Below, one piece after another: positions 17,185 to 25,082 of a stretch of 64,000 nucleotides of DNA (the stretch's first letter is position 1; each line of letters starts with the position of its first letter). Both the position numbers and the translations under genes were made by a program. Below the pieces are notes generated by a model, which worked only from the letters and a program-made list of their open reading frames with translations, ran no database searches and had not been told where the DNA came from. Source of the stretch: Novosphingobium sp. JCM 18896 (GTDB taxonomy: Bacteria > Pseudomonadota > Alphaproteobacteria > Sphingomonadales > Sphingomonadaceae); NCBI RefSeq assembly GCF_025938095.1, contig NZ_JAPCZF010000002.1, forward strand, positions 744,001-808,000. The letters are read 5' to 3'.

Positions 17185-17985
17185 CTAAATGGGGATGGTC
17201 CAGGTTCTCAGCTCGTCGAGGCTGAGCAGCCCATAGTCCACAGCGGCCAGCCCGAGCTGGCCGCGCCGACACACGCCGAGATTTCCGCGTCCGGACTTGA
17301 GATAGGTGGTGACCGTCGACGGCGCTAGGCCGAGTTCCCTACCAATTTGTTTGTCGGATTTACCTTGGCTAGCGAGTTCCACGCACCTCAATTGCTGCCG
17401 GCTCAAGTGCGGCGCGCGAGGAAGACCGCCGGGATGTCGCAGATAGAACAGTGCCTCGAAAGCCGCTTGGGCCAATAGCCTTGCCATCCCGAGCGCGCCG
17501 ACCGGCAAGGGCTGACCGGTCTCGGTCGCGAAAGAGCAAGAGGCCGCGCGCTGGCCGGGCACGTAGAGCGGCACGGTGAAACCCTCACCGAGGCCCGCCT
17601 TACCCGCATCGTCGAGCATGCGGCGCTCCGCGTCGGATAAGGACAACAGGGCGTGCAGTTCACGCCACGCGAAACTTCGCGGTCCCTGGCGCACCAGCCG
17701 CCGCGTCGGATCGTGGCGATGGAGCCCGGCCTTCACATAGGTCTCTGCCCATCGGACCGGATAGTTCTGCAGGAAGATCAAGCCTGGTGGCCTGTCGGTC
17801 AGATCGGCGTGTTCGACGAGGGCGTGAAAGGGAAATCCGAGCTCTCGCGCCACCAGACCGAGATGCTCCGACAGCACATCCATCCCGAGCGACGACCTCA
17901 GGCGATCCTCGATCTCCGAAAATCTCGAGAGATCAATGCCACCGTGGACGGAATTCAACAATAGTGGGGAGCGATCATCAGTCAT
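17185..17985 (-). CDS. LuxR family regulator with autoinducer-binding domain (solo)
   Basis: A 266-residue protein with a TraR/LuxR-type acyl-homoserine-lactone domain (about residues 30-180) and a C-terminal LuxR helix-turn-helix (about 192-250). The six residues invariant in quorum-sensing LuxR proteins are all present by alignment: Trp79, Tyr83, Asp92, Pro93, Trp107 and Gly135. In the DNA-binding domain the usual Glu of the LSxxE position is Gln198. ATG 17985 is chosen because GGAG lies eight bases upstream; ATGs at 18006 and 18009 are alternatives. No luxI synthase is in the window, so it is an orphan receptor, possibly controlling the element. Confidence 0.85.
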   Translation of the reverse strand: MTDDRSPLLLNSVHGGIDLSRFSEIEDRLRSSLGMDVLSEHLGLVARELGFPFHALVEHADLTDRPPGLIFLQNYPVRWAETYVKAGLHRHDPTRRLVRQGPRSFAWRELHALLSLSDAERRMLDDAGKAGLGEGFTVPLYVPGQRAASCSFATETGQPLPVGALGMARLLAQAAFEALFYLRHPGGLPRAPHLSRQQLRCVELASQGKSDKQIGRELGLAPSTVTTYLKSGRGNLGVCRRGQLGLAAVDYGLLSLDELRTWTIPI

Positions 17986-18347
17986 GTGCGCGACTCCAAC
18001 TGTCATCAAAATATAGTTGGACGGCGCCCCCTGCCATACCTACGTTTCCAGGTGTTGACTAAGACTAATTCAGAATGGAGCGATCCCATAGCCCCCTTCG
18101 GAACCGGCGCACCGCATCGCCGCGGCATTTTCAAATCACTGCGACCAGAACCTATGGAATGTGCGACCTTACTATTCAAAGAGGCAGAACTATCCAACCG
18201 CGGCTCAGGGCGCACCAACCGCTCGCATGTCCCGAACCCGGCGCCATTGCTTTTTGCGCGCGAGGCGGCGAGATTGCGCCATGATCCGCGCCACCCTCCT
18301 TCTCACGTCCGAACCTAGCCCGCACCGCACCGCCTAGCACGCCTGAC
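17986..18347. other. Intergenic region between divergent luxR and MNT-HEPN genes
   Basis: About 360 bases holding the promoters of two divergent genes. I find no convincing 20-base lux-box palindrome and no supported small gene. Confidence 0.4.
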
Positions 18348-19259
18348 ATGCACGACGACCTTTCGCATCTCCCAGCAAAACAGCAGGCGGAACTGGCCCG
18401 CGCGAGTAAGATTCTCATGGAGGAATTCGAGAAGGCGACCGCGCTGGCCAACGCGACCTGGAAGCGCGAGGGCCGGATCCTCAAAGTGATCCTATTCGGA
18501 TCCTACGCGCGGCACGACTGGGTCGACGACCCGCAGAACGGCTACCAGTCAGATTTCGATTTGCTCGTCGTGGTCAGCCACGAGAAGCTGACCGACATCG
18601 CCGAGTACTGGTACATAGCGGAGGACAAGATTCTGCGCGACGAGATGATCGACCGCCAGGTCAACATCATTGTCCACGATCTCAGCGACGTAAACCAGGC
18701 GCTCAAGCGCGGCGAGTATTTCTGGGCCGACATCGTGCGCGACGGCATCCTACTCTACGAGCTGCCCGGGCATCCACTGGCGGCGCCAATGCCGCTATCG
18801 AAGTTCGACGCCGTCAGGATGGCGGAACGGTATTTCATTGAGACTTCAGAAAACATCGAAGTTCAGCTGGAAACTGTGCAATTCCAAGCCGTGCGCGGCA
18901 TGAAACACCTAAAATGGCGAAAGGCAGCGGCATTCTCATTACATCAAGCTGTCGAGAAGATTTACGCCTGCTTCCTTCTTACTACGTCTTTCTATTTCCC
19001 GAAATCGCATAATATTAAATTCCTTCGATCCCTTTCTGAATCCAAGAATCATGAGCTCAGCAGAGCATGGCCTCGGGCAACTAAACTCGATCGTCGGCGG
19101 TTTGAACAGTTGAAGCGGGCTTACGTCGAGGCACGATACTCATCGAACTACCGCATCTCAACTGAGGATCTCAATGAACTTTATGAGCAGTCGAAGCATT
19201 TACGACGCATTGTGATAGAAGTGTGCGAGGCTCATATCGCCCAGCTGGCCCGCCCCTAG
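18348..19259 (+). CDS. Nucleotidyltransferase-HEPN fusion protein (MNT-HEPN)
   Basis: A 303-residue protein with an N-terminal minimal nucleotidyltransferase (GSYAR at residues 51-55, then SDFD with Asp69 and Asp71). The C-terminal helical HEPN domain (about 155-290) contains AAAFSLHQAVEKIYACF and AYVEARYSSNYRI. MNT and HEPN proteins often form toxin-antitoxin pairs in which the MNT AMPylates and silences the HEPN RNase; here both are in one chain. I do not see a clear RxxxxH RNase motif in the HEPN part, so RNase activity is doubtful. Base composition of the second half is poorer in GC than the core genes, consistent with transfer. It stands alone. Confidence 0.85.
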   Translation: MHDDLSHLPAKQQAELARASKILMEEFEKATALANATWKREGRILKVILFGSYARHDWVDDPQNGYQSDFDLLVVVSHEKLTDIAEYWYIAEDKILRDEMIDRQVNIIVHDLSDVNQALKRGEYFWADIVRDGILLYELPGHPLAAPMPLSKFDAVRMAERYFIETSENIEVQLETVQFQAVRGMKHLKWRKAAAFSLHQAVEKIYACFLLTTSFYFPKSHNIKFLRSLSESKNHELSRAWPRATKLDRRRFEQLKRAYVEARYSSNYRISTEDLNELYEQSKHLRRIVIEVCEAHIAQLARP

Positions 19260-19938
19260 ATTGGCAAACGCGTTGGACGAAGGCGAGTGACCGGACTTCG
19301 CACTCGGATCGCCCAAGCTGCCCTTCGTTAAGCGGATAGCGCATCTGGTTTGGACCATACTGCCAACGTGTGCTGTTACCATCGAATCCATGTGTGACCG
19401 CGGCACCAGGTGCGCGTTCTCGCCCTAATCAAAAAGTAGCGACGCTCAACGTGGAGGGGGCTTGTCAACTCGCCCGCACAGGCCGCTTGAAATGCATCCA
19501 TATGAAGGCGGCAGCCACGCAAATTGACCAAGTGCCATTGCGTGTCCGTAGGCAGCGTATGACCTCGCGCACTGCTATTTGAACTTAGCCGCGTGGGCTT
19601 CTAAATTTTACGACGTTCGTCAGGGGGATGGGGCTCGGACGGCGGGCGAGTACGCCGCGCGCCTTGCAGCATCGCGGGTGTGCCCACCTCACAGCGGCGA
19701 TTGGCTCACGACTCGCGTAGCCGCGACAGGCATGGTCGGCTCTCACGCCTGAAGAACCGATGCCATTGCGCTCAGGCGCAATTTTTCATTCGGTTTGATA
19801 ATTTCGCCCCTGAATGGCTAGGGCGAAGGATCAAATACCAAGAAATGGGGGTGCGTAGTTATACGATTGCGAAAACGCCATTTCGTTCTCAACTTTCCAC
19901 AAAGGGGAATTCGACCCTGGCAGTTGAAGGGATTTGTA
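19260..19938. other. Noncoding stretch in the accessory block
   Basis: About 680 bases of lower GC than the surroundings with no gene I can support. A TTCGCCC/GGGCGAA hairpin lies near 19802-19826 without a T-run. It may contain remains of decayed genes, but I recognise none. Confidence 0.4.
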
Positions 19939-20139
19939 ATGACAGAGGAATCGCCCGAGAGAATTTTGCGTCTGAAGGAAGTTCTTGTTCGAACGGGACT
20001 CAGTCGTGCAACAGTTTATCGCAAAATCTTAGATGGTACTTTCCCGTGTCAACGCAAGCTCAGCGCTCGCTGTTCTGGGTGGTTAGAATCAGAGATTATG
20101 AACTGGATAAAATCCACTGTACTGTGCAGCCATCGATGA
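19939..20139 (+). CDS. AlpA family phage/element regulatory protein
   Basis: A 66-residue protein with the AlpA pattern: RILRLKEVLVRTGLSRATVYRKILDGTFP, a basic linker, and a WLESEIMNWI wing. AlpA proteins activate or direct excision of integrated elements and usually lie near the integrase. ATG 19939 has AAGGG seven bases upstream. It is about 270 bases from the tRNA-Gly fragment at the element's right end, whereas no integrase is adjacent. That absence is notable and fits a rearranged element. Confidence 0.8.
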   Translation: MTEESPERILRLKEVLVRTGLSRATVYRKILDGTFPCQRKLSARCSGWLESEIMNWIKSTVLCSHR

Positions 20140-20346
20140 TACTGGCATGTCACTAGGTGGGTTCACCGATTGACATCGAACGCCTATTTTCTGACTCGCG
20201 GTGAACAGAATCCTTCCGACCGTCTGTTTAAGTCGCCTCTCACAGGCTGAGCAGATTTGAAGGGGGCAGGCGCTTACGAGCTGCGTTTGGAATGGGGAAG
20301 TGGGCTGTCTCAGACCGTCTCACTAAAGCCAAAAAAATGAGGGGCT

Positions 20347-20436
20347 AGTATGGGGGCCATATCGGATCGACCCCGGGAATTCTTCTTCTGATCCAGCATC
20401 ATTTGCAGCGGGTTCGATTCCCGCTACCCGCTCCAA
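20347..20436 (+). other. Attachment site: tRNA-Gly(UCC) 3'-end fragment at the island boundary
   Basis: Bases 20408-20436 are identical over 29 bases to the T-arm, acceptor stem, discriminator, CCA and one flanking base of the intact tRNA-Gly at 61017-61090, but in opposite orientation. No 5' tRNA half precedes it, so it is not a gene. A GGGGGCCA motif at 20352-20359 matches motifs next to the integrase at 60881-60901, as expected for integrase arm sites. Accessory genes end here and core genes begin within 20 bases, so this is read as an attR left by site-specific integration. Confidence 0.75.
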
Positions 20437-20454
20437 CTTCCGACCACCGCTGAC

Positions 20455-21786
20455 CTAAGCCGCGCTCTCTGCCTCGGCCTGCTCGCCGCCCGCTTGCTCG
20501 CGCGCGACCAGCAGCTTGTCGATCTTGAGGCCGTCCATGTCGACGACCTCGAAACGCCAGCCCTGGTCGGTGAAGTGTTCGCCTTCCTTGGGCAGCCGCT
20601 TAAGCACCGACAGCACGTAGCCCGCCGCGGTGGCGAACTCGCGGTCGTCGTCGAGTTCGAGGCCGAGCCGCTGCGCCAGGGCATCGGCGGGCAGCGCGCC
20701 GGCGATCAGCAGCGAGCCGTCCTCGCGCTCGACCACCATCGGCTCGTCGCCCTCGTCCTGGTGGCTGACGAAGTTGCCGACGATCGCCGCGAGCAGGTCG
20801 GCCGGGGTCACCACGCCTTCGAGGTGGCCGTACTCGTCGTGGACCATGGCCATCGACACGTCGGACTGCTGGAGGATGCGCAGCGCGTCCATCGCGTCGA
20901 GCTGGTCGGGGACCACCTCGGCCTTGCGCATCAGCTTGGCCACCGAGATCGGCTCACCCGCGAGCCGCTGTGCGAGCAGGTCGCGGATCTTGAGCACGCC
21001 GATGATGTTGTCGGGAGCGCCCTCGACCACGGGCATCAGCGAATGCGGCGTCTCGCGGATGCGCGCGAAGATCTCGTCCTCGCTGGCGCCGACGTCGACC
21101 CAGTCGATCTCGATGCGCGGGGTCATCAGCTCGCGCACCGGGCGGTCGGCCAGGCGCATGATGCCGCTCATGATCTGCTGCTGCTCTTCCTCGATCACGC
21201 CCGACTTGGTCGCCTCGGCGAAGAGCATGTGCAGTTCCTCGGCGGTGACCTCCTGATCGCTCGACTGGCGCATGCCGATCAGGCCGAGAAGCACGCGCGA
21301 CGACTTGTCGAGCAGCCAGACGAAGGGCGCCATCGCCGTCGACAGCCAGGTCATCGGCCGCGCCGCGAGCAGCGCGATCGGCTCGGCCAGGCGCAAGGCC
21401 ACCTGCTTGGGCACGAGTTCGCCGACGACGACGCTGAAATAGGTGGTGGCGACGATGACCAGCGCGAAGCCGAGCTCGTCGGCGGCGCGCACCGGCACGC
21501 CGAGCGCAACGAGGCGCTCGCCCACGGGACCCCCGAGGCTGGCGCCCGAATAGGCACCCGCGACGATGCCGACGAGCGTGATGCCGATCTGCACGGTCGA
21601 GAGAAACTTGCCCGGATCCTGCGCCAGCGCCAGCGCGCACTTGGCACCGCCGCTGCCCTTTTCGGCCGCGAGCTTCAGCCGCGCGGCACGCGCCGAGACG
21701 ATCGCCAGCTCCGACATGGAGAACAGGCCATTGAGCAGGATCAGGCCCGCGATGATGAGGACATCGGTCCAGGGAAACGGCGTCAC
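20455..21786 (-). CDS. Hemolysin-family protein (DUF21, tandem CBS, CorC/HlyC domains)
   Basis: A 443-residue inner-membrane protein of the CNNM/CorC group. It has an N-terminal DUF21 membrane region (about residues 1-200, starting WTDVLIIAGLILLNGLFSMSELA), two CBS domains (LMTPRIEIDWVD and VVPDQLDAMDALRIL regions) and a C-terminal CorC/HlyC transporter-associated domain. Such proteins are linked to magnesium or cobalt homeostasis, not necessarily to haemolysis. GTG 21786 is chosen since the membrane region begins there and the upstream extension looks noncoding. It is the first core gene after the island boundary and diverges from the OmpA-family gene. Confidence 0.9.
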   Translation of the reverse strand: MTPFPWTDVLIIAGLILLNGLFSMSELAIVSARAARLKLAAEKGSGGAKCALALAQDPGKFLSTVQIGITLVGIVAGAYSGASLGGPVGERLVALGVPVRAADELGFALVIVATTYFSVVVGELVPKQVALRLAEPIALLAARPMTWLSTAMAPFVWLLDKSSRVLLGLIGMRQSSDQEVTAEELHMLFAEATKSGVIEEEQQQIMSGIMRLADRPVRELMTPRIEIDWVDVGASEDEIFARIRETPHSLMPVVEGAPDNIIGVLKIRDLLAQRLAGEPISVAKLMRKAEVVPDQLDAMDALRILQQSDVSMAMVHDEYGHLEGVVTPADLLAAIVGNFVSHQDEGDEPMVVEREDGSLLIAGALPADALAQRLGLELDDDREFATAAGYVLSVLKRLPKEGEHFTDQGWRFEVVDMDGLKIDKLLVAREQAGGEQAEAESAA

Positions 21787-21972
21787 GCGCAGGGACCTAG
21801 CAGAACAAGGCGGCGGCGCGAAGGGGGCGGGTTCGCGCCGATGCGTGAGGAAGTGTGTTCGTTGACAAGGTGGCGGTGCAGCGCCCATTCATGTTGGCAA
21901 ATCGACAAGGCCGAATTGACCGGGCCGACAGACCGGCCCGCCGAGGCTTTCGTGAAGGAAAGGGTTGAAACC

Positions 21973-22668
21973 ATGCCGAAATCCCGTCTGCTGATTTCCT
22001 GCGTGACCGCGATCTCGCTGGTCTCGCTGTCGGGCTGCGTCACCGATCCCAACACCGGCGAGCGCAAGGTCTCGCGCACCGCGATCGGCGCGGGCGTGGG
22101 TACGATCGGCGGCATCCTGCTCGGCGGCCTGATCGGCGGCGGCACCGGCCGCATCATCGGCGCGGGCATCGGCGGCCTCGCCGGCGGCGCCATCGGCTAT
22201 ACGATGGACAAGCAGATCAAGGAGCTGCGCGAGCAGACCGCGGGCAGCGGCGTCGACATCACGCCGACCGACAACGGCCAGGCAATCCTCGTCAACCTGC
22301 CCGAGGGCGTGACCTTCGATGTCGCCAGCGCCGCGCTGCAGCCGAGCTTCCGCACCACGCTCGACCAGATCGCGCAGAGCCTGAACCAGTATCCGAACAG
22401 CCTCGTCGACGTTTACGGCCACACCGATTCGACGGGTTCGGACCAGTACAACCAGACCCTGTCCGAGAACCGGGCGCGCACCGTCGCCAACTACCTGACG
22501 ATGCAGGGCGTTTCGGGCGCACGCATCCGCAGCCAGGGCTTCGGCGAAACCATGCCGATCGGCGACAACGCCACCGACGAAGGCCGCCGCCGCAACCGCC
22601 GCGTCGAGATCAAGATCGTGCCGATCAGCCAGGAACAGGTCCAGGCGGCGAAACAGCAGGGGTATTGA
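21973..22668 (+). CDS. OmpA family lipoprotein with glycine-zipper segment
   Basis: A 231-residue outer-membrane lipoprotein. The signal peptide ends in a lipobox LSGC (Cys at about residue 22). A glycine-rich zipper follows (GAGVGTIGGILLGGLIGGG and GGLAGGAIGY, about residues 40-75). The C-terminal OmpA-like peptidoglycan-binding domain shows VDVYGHTDSTGSDQYN, LSENRA and RRRNRRVEI. It likely anchors the outer membrane to peptidoglycan. ATG 21973 is supported by AAGGG eight bases upstream. It is a single gene followed by an inverted repeat. Confidence 0.92.
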   Translation: MPKSRLLISCVTAISLVSLSGCVTDPNTGERKVSRTAIGAGVGTIGGILLGGLIGGGTGRIIGAGIGGLAGGAIGYTMDKQIKELREQTAGSGVDITPTDNGQAILVNLPEGVTFDVASAALQPSFRTTLDQIAQSLNQYPNSLVDVYGHTDSTGSDQYNQTLSENRARTVANYLTMQGVSGARIRSQGFGETMPIGDNATDEGRRRNRRVEIKIVPISQEQVQAAKQQGY

Positions 22669-22708
22669 GGCGCGCCTTCCGCCCTCGTAACTCGCCCTCC
22701 TAACTTTC

Positions 22709-22811
22709 GTCATCCCCGCGCAGGCGGGGATCCATCACCCGAGCTGTCAAATCGCACCGCGGCGCCGTTGGAGAGCCCCGGAGATGGATCCCCGCTTTCG
22801 CGGGGATGACG
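22709..22811. repeat. Inverted repeat of the CGTCATCCCCGC type (dispersed palindromic element)
   Basis: Two arms, 22709-22737 and 22783-22811, are inverted copies differing at two or three positions. Each arm itself folds as ATCCCCGC/GCGGGGAT. It lies between convergent genes, so it may also serve as a two-way transcription terminator. Short palindromes of this kind are commonly dispersed in sphingomonad genomes. Confidence 0.75.
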
Positions 22812-22848
22812 CGGTTATCGGTCTAGCGACGCAGATGACCTTGCAGGC

Positions 22849-23418
22849 TCAGATCCAGCCGGCGGTCTGCGCCAGCAGCCACAGGCCGATCGCCAGGAAC
22901 AGCAGCGCCGCGATCACGCGCACCGTGTTCAGCGGGATCCGCTTGATCAGCGCATTGCCGAGGAACACCGCCGGCACGTTCGCCAGCATCATGCCCAGGG
23001 TCGTGCCGAGCATGACGGGCACCACCGCCTGGAAGCGCGCGCCGAGCGCGATCGTCGCGAGCTGGGTCTTGTCGCCCATCTCGACGAGGAAGAAGGCCAC
23101 CAGCGTGGTCAGGAAGGCACCGAACTTGGCGGGTTTGGCCTCGTCCTCGTCGAACTTGTCGGGGATCAAGGTCCAGCCGGCCATGACGATGAACGAGATC
23201 GCGACGACGTAGCGGAACCACAGGCCATCGAGGAAGGCCGCAGCCTGTTCGCCGACGAGCGCCGCGAGGAAGTGGTTGGCCAGGGTGGCGACGAGAATGC
23301 CGGCGATGATCGGCACCGGCCGCTTGAAGCGCGTCGCCAGGACGATCGCAAGGAGCTGGGTCTTGTCGCCGATCTCGGCGAGCGCGACGACCGCGGTGGA
23401 GGTGAGCAGGGCTTCCAA
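22849..23418 (-). CDS. TMEM165/GDT1 family manganese exporter-like protein
   Basis: A 189-residue membrane protein with two copies of the EIGDKTQ/EMGDKTQ signature (ExGDKT), in the first helix and after the central loop, and about six membrane helices. The family (UPF0016) exports Mn2+ or exchanges Ca2+/Mn2+ for protons. The start is TTG 23418, with GGAG seven bases upstream. The longer frame to 23535 would run into the Mn2+ riboswitch just upstream, so it is rejected. The riboswitch gives direct support for a manganese role. Confidence 0.92.
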   Translation of the reverse strand: MEALLTSTAVVALAEIGDKTQLLAIVLATRFKRPVPIIAGILVATLANHFLAALVGEQAAAFLDGLWFRYVVAISFIVMAGWTLIPDKFDEDEAKPAKFGAFLTTLVAFFLVEMGDKTQLATIALGARFQAVVPVMLGTTLGMMLANVPAVFLGNALIKRIPLNTVRVIAALLFLAIGLWLLAQTAGWI

Positions 23419-23489
23419 AGGACTTCTCCGGGCCGGGCGCGAGACAAGCAACGGCATCGCGCATCCCGCCCGGCCAGGCGGAGGCGCCA

Positions 23490-23600
23490 TGCCATTGGTC
23501 TCGCCCGAACGGTATTCCCGCTCCCCCTGCGCCATGGCCTCTCGACCAAGTATGTTGACGCAAGGGCCCGCCTCTCGGCGGCTGGCTACTCCCCAGATGA
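23490..23600 (-). promoter_or_regulatory. yybP-ykoY (mntP) manganese riboswitch
   Basis: Read on the minus strand, the hallmark pieces appear in order: CTGGGGAGTAGCC (about 23597-23584), a GCCGCC/GGCGG stem, GCGTCAACATACTTGG, a second GC-rich stem, and CGGGCGAGACCAATGG (about 23506-23491). These are the conserved Mn2+-sensing internal loops of the yybP-ykoY family. It lies 72 bases upstream of the GDT1-like exporter start on the same strand, the expected arrangement for turning on export at high Mn2+. Confidence 0.9.
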
Positions 23601-23762
23601 CGCCCCGCCCCTACGCGCATAATGCCGCGAAGACAAGCGCTCTCGCCGCGATCGTTCCGCCTTGCGCAATAGCGAAAGCCCCGCCGTAACCCGATCCTAA
23701 ACCCGGCGCGCTAGGGAACGCCGGCTCGCCGGTCGGCGATCAGACATCACGCAGCGGGACGC

Positions 23763-24260
23763 ATGAACAGCAAACGGATCGTACTGGGCGCCGTCGCCGG
23801 CATCGCCATCATGGGGGCCGGAGCCGCCGGCGCGATATGGATGCAGCGCGATGGCGTCGCCGACGCGGTGGAGAGCGACGCCAAGGTCGCGGTCAAGGAC
23901 GTCGCCTCCCTGCCCGACGATGCCGTCGCGCAGTCGCAGCCGCTCTACTACTCGTTCGACAAGCCGTTCACCGCCAACCTCAAGTACAACGCCGACATGA
24001 TCCAGGTCGAAGTCGCGCTCAGTTCGCGCTTCGCCACGACGATCGACGCGCTCAAGACCGACAGCCCAGCCCTGCGATCGGTGGTGCTCGACGTGTTGTC
24101 CAGTGCTTCGGAAGAGACGGCGATGAGCGATGCCGGCAAGCATCAGCTCGAGGCGGCGATTGCCGCGGCGATCAACAAGCAGTTGCAGAGCGACGGCTAT
24201 GCCGGCGGCGTCGATGCCGCCTATTTCACGAGCTTCGTCGCCCAGCCGAACGACGGCTGA
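23763..24260 (+). CDS. FliL family flagellar basal body-associated protein (orphan)
   Basis: A 165-residue protein with one N-terminal membrane helix (IVLGAVAGIAIMGAGAAGAI) and a periplasmic FliL-like domain. The latter has YSFDKPFTANLKYNADMIQVEVALSS, LRSVVLDVLSS, DAGKHQLEAAIAAAIN and AAYFTSFVAQ. FliL lies around the motor stator and supports torque. No other flagellar gene is in the window, so this is an orphan copy. Its role may differ from motility. It is transcribed divergently from the GDT1-like gene. Confidence 0.8.
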   Translation: MNSKRIVLGAVAGIAIMGAGAAGAIWMQRDGVADAVESDAKVAVKDVASLPDDAVAQSQPLYYSFDKPFTANLKYNADMIQVEVALSSRFATTIDALKTDSPALRSVVLDVLSSASEETAMSDAGKHQLEAAIAAAINKQLQSDGYAGGVDAAYFTSFVAQPNDG

Positions 24261-24296
24261 CCCGCTCCGCAACGGAGCGGGTCGCGACATCGGCCT

Positions 24297-25010
24297 TCAG
24301 GCGCCGAAGCCGCCGTCGATCGTATGCAGCGCGCCGGTGACGATCCCCGCTTCGGGGCCGGCGAGATAGGCGACGAGGCCGGCCACTTCGGCCGCGGTGC
24401 CATGGCGCTTGATCGCCATGAAGCTGTGCATGTCCTGGGCCATCGGGCCGTCGGCCGGGTTCATGTCGGTGTCGGTCGGTCCGGGCTGGACGACGTTGAC
24501 CGTGATCCCGCGCGGGCCGAAATCACGCGCCAGGCCGCGGGCCATGCCCTGCAACGCCGACTTGGTCAGCGCATAGGCCGCGCCGCCGGCGAAGGGCATG
24601 CGATCGCCGTTGACCGAGCCGATGACCACCAGGCGGCCACCGTCGGGCATCTGCCGCGCCGCCTCGACCAGCGCGTGGTAGGGCGCACGGACGTTGACGT
24701 CGATCATCCGGTCGACCGCGTCGGGATCGAGCTCGAGCGGATCGCCGAGCACGAGCTGGCCGGCATTGAACACCAGCACGTCGAGCGGGCCGCGGCTGCG
24801 CACGGTCTCGACCAGATCGGCGCGATCGGCGGCGTCCGAACGGACCGCCTCGGCGCCGGTCTTCGCCGCGAGGGCCTCGGCCGCATCCTGCGAGCCGGCA
24901 TAGGTGAAGGCGACCTTGCCGCCGTCGGCGGTGAAACGCTCGACGATAGCGGCACCGATGCCGCGGCTGCCGCCGATGACGAGGACGTTCTTGTCGGTGA
25001 ATTGGGTCAT
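24297..25010 (-). CDS. bdcA: BdcA-like SDR oxidoreductase
   Basis: A 237-residue short-chain dehydrogenase closely resembling E. coli BdcA, reported as a cyclic-di-GMP-binding biofilm dispersal protein. Shared stretches include VIGGSRGIGAAIVERF, FTYAGSQDAAEALA, APYHALVEAARQMPDGGR, GSVNGDRMP and MAIKRHGTAAEVAG. The active site Tyr-x3-Lys is YALTK. GGAG is seven bases before ATG 25010. The adjacent divergent TetR gene matches BdcR, the same arrangement as in E. coli. Whether it binds c-di-GMP here is untested; an oxidoreductase role is the alternative. Confidence 0.85.
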   Translation of the reverse strand: MTQFTDKNVLVIGGSRGIGAAIVERFTADGGKVAFTYAGSQDAAEALAAKTGAEAVRSDAADRADLVETVRSRGPLDVLVFNAGQLVLGDPLELDPDAVDRMIDVNVRAPYHALVEAARQMPDGGRLVVIGSVNGDRMPFAGGAAYALTKSALQGMARGLARDFGPRGITVNVVQPGPTDTDMNPADGPMAQDMHSFMAIKRHGTAAEVAGLVAYLAGPEAGIVTGALHTIDGGFGA

Positions 25011-25031
25011 GGGAAAGCTCCTTGATCAATC

Positions 25032-25047
25032 TGTATGATGCACTACA
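25032..25047. promoter_or_regulatory. Putative BdcR operator
   Basis: TGTATGATGCACTACA is an imperfect palindrome with TGTA/TACA arms between the divergent bdcA and bdcR genes. A TetR repressor bound here would control both. Confidence 0.5.
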
Positions 25048-25082
25048 TAATTCATCAGAAACGCAGGTCAAGGTATTTTGTA

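Noticed and set aside
19680..20156. 158-codon plus frame overlapping the AlpA gene
   Set aside because: It is in another frame from the AlpA protein, has no domain, and has no ribosome site; the AlpA frame has both motif and ribosome site.
20408..20436. A second functional tRNA-Gly gene
   Set aside because: Only the T arm and acceptor 3' half are present; the bases upstream do not form D or anticodon arms.
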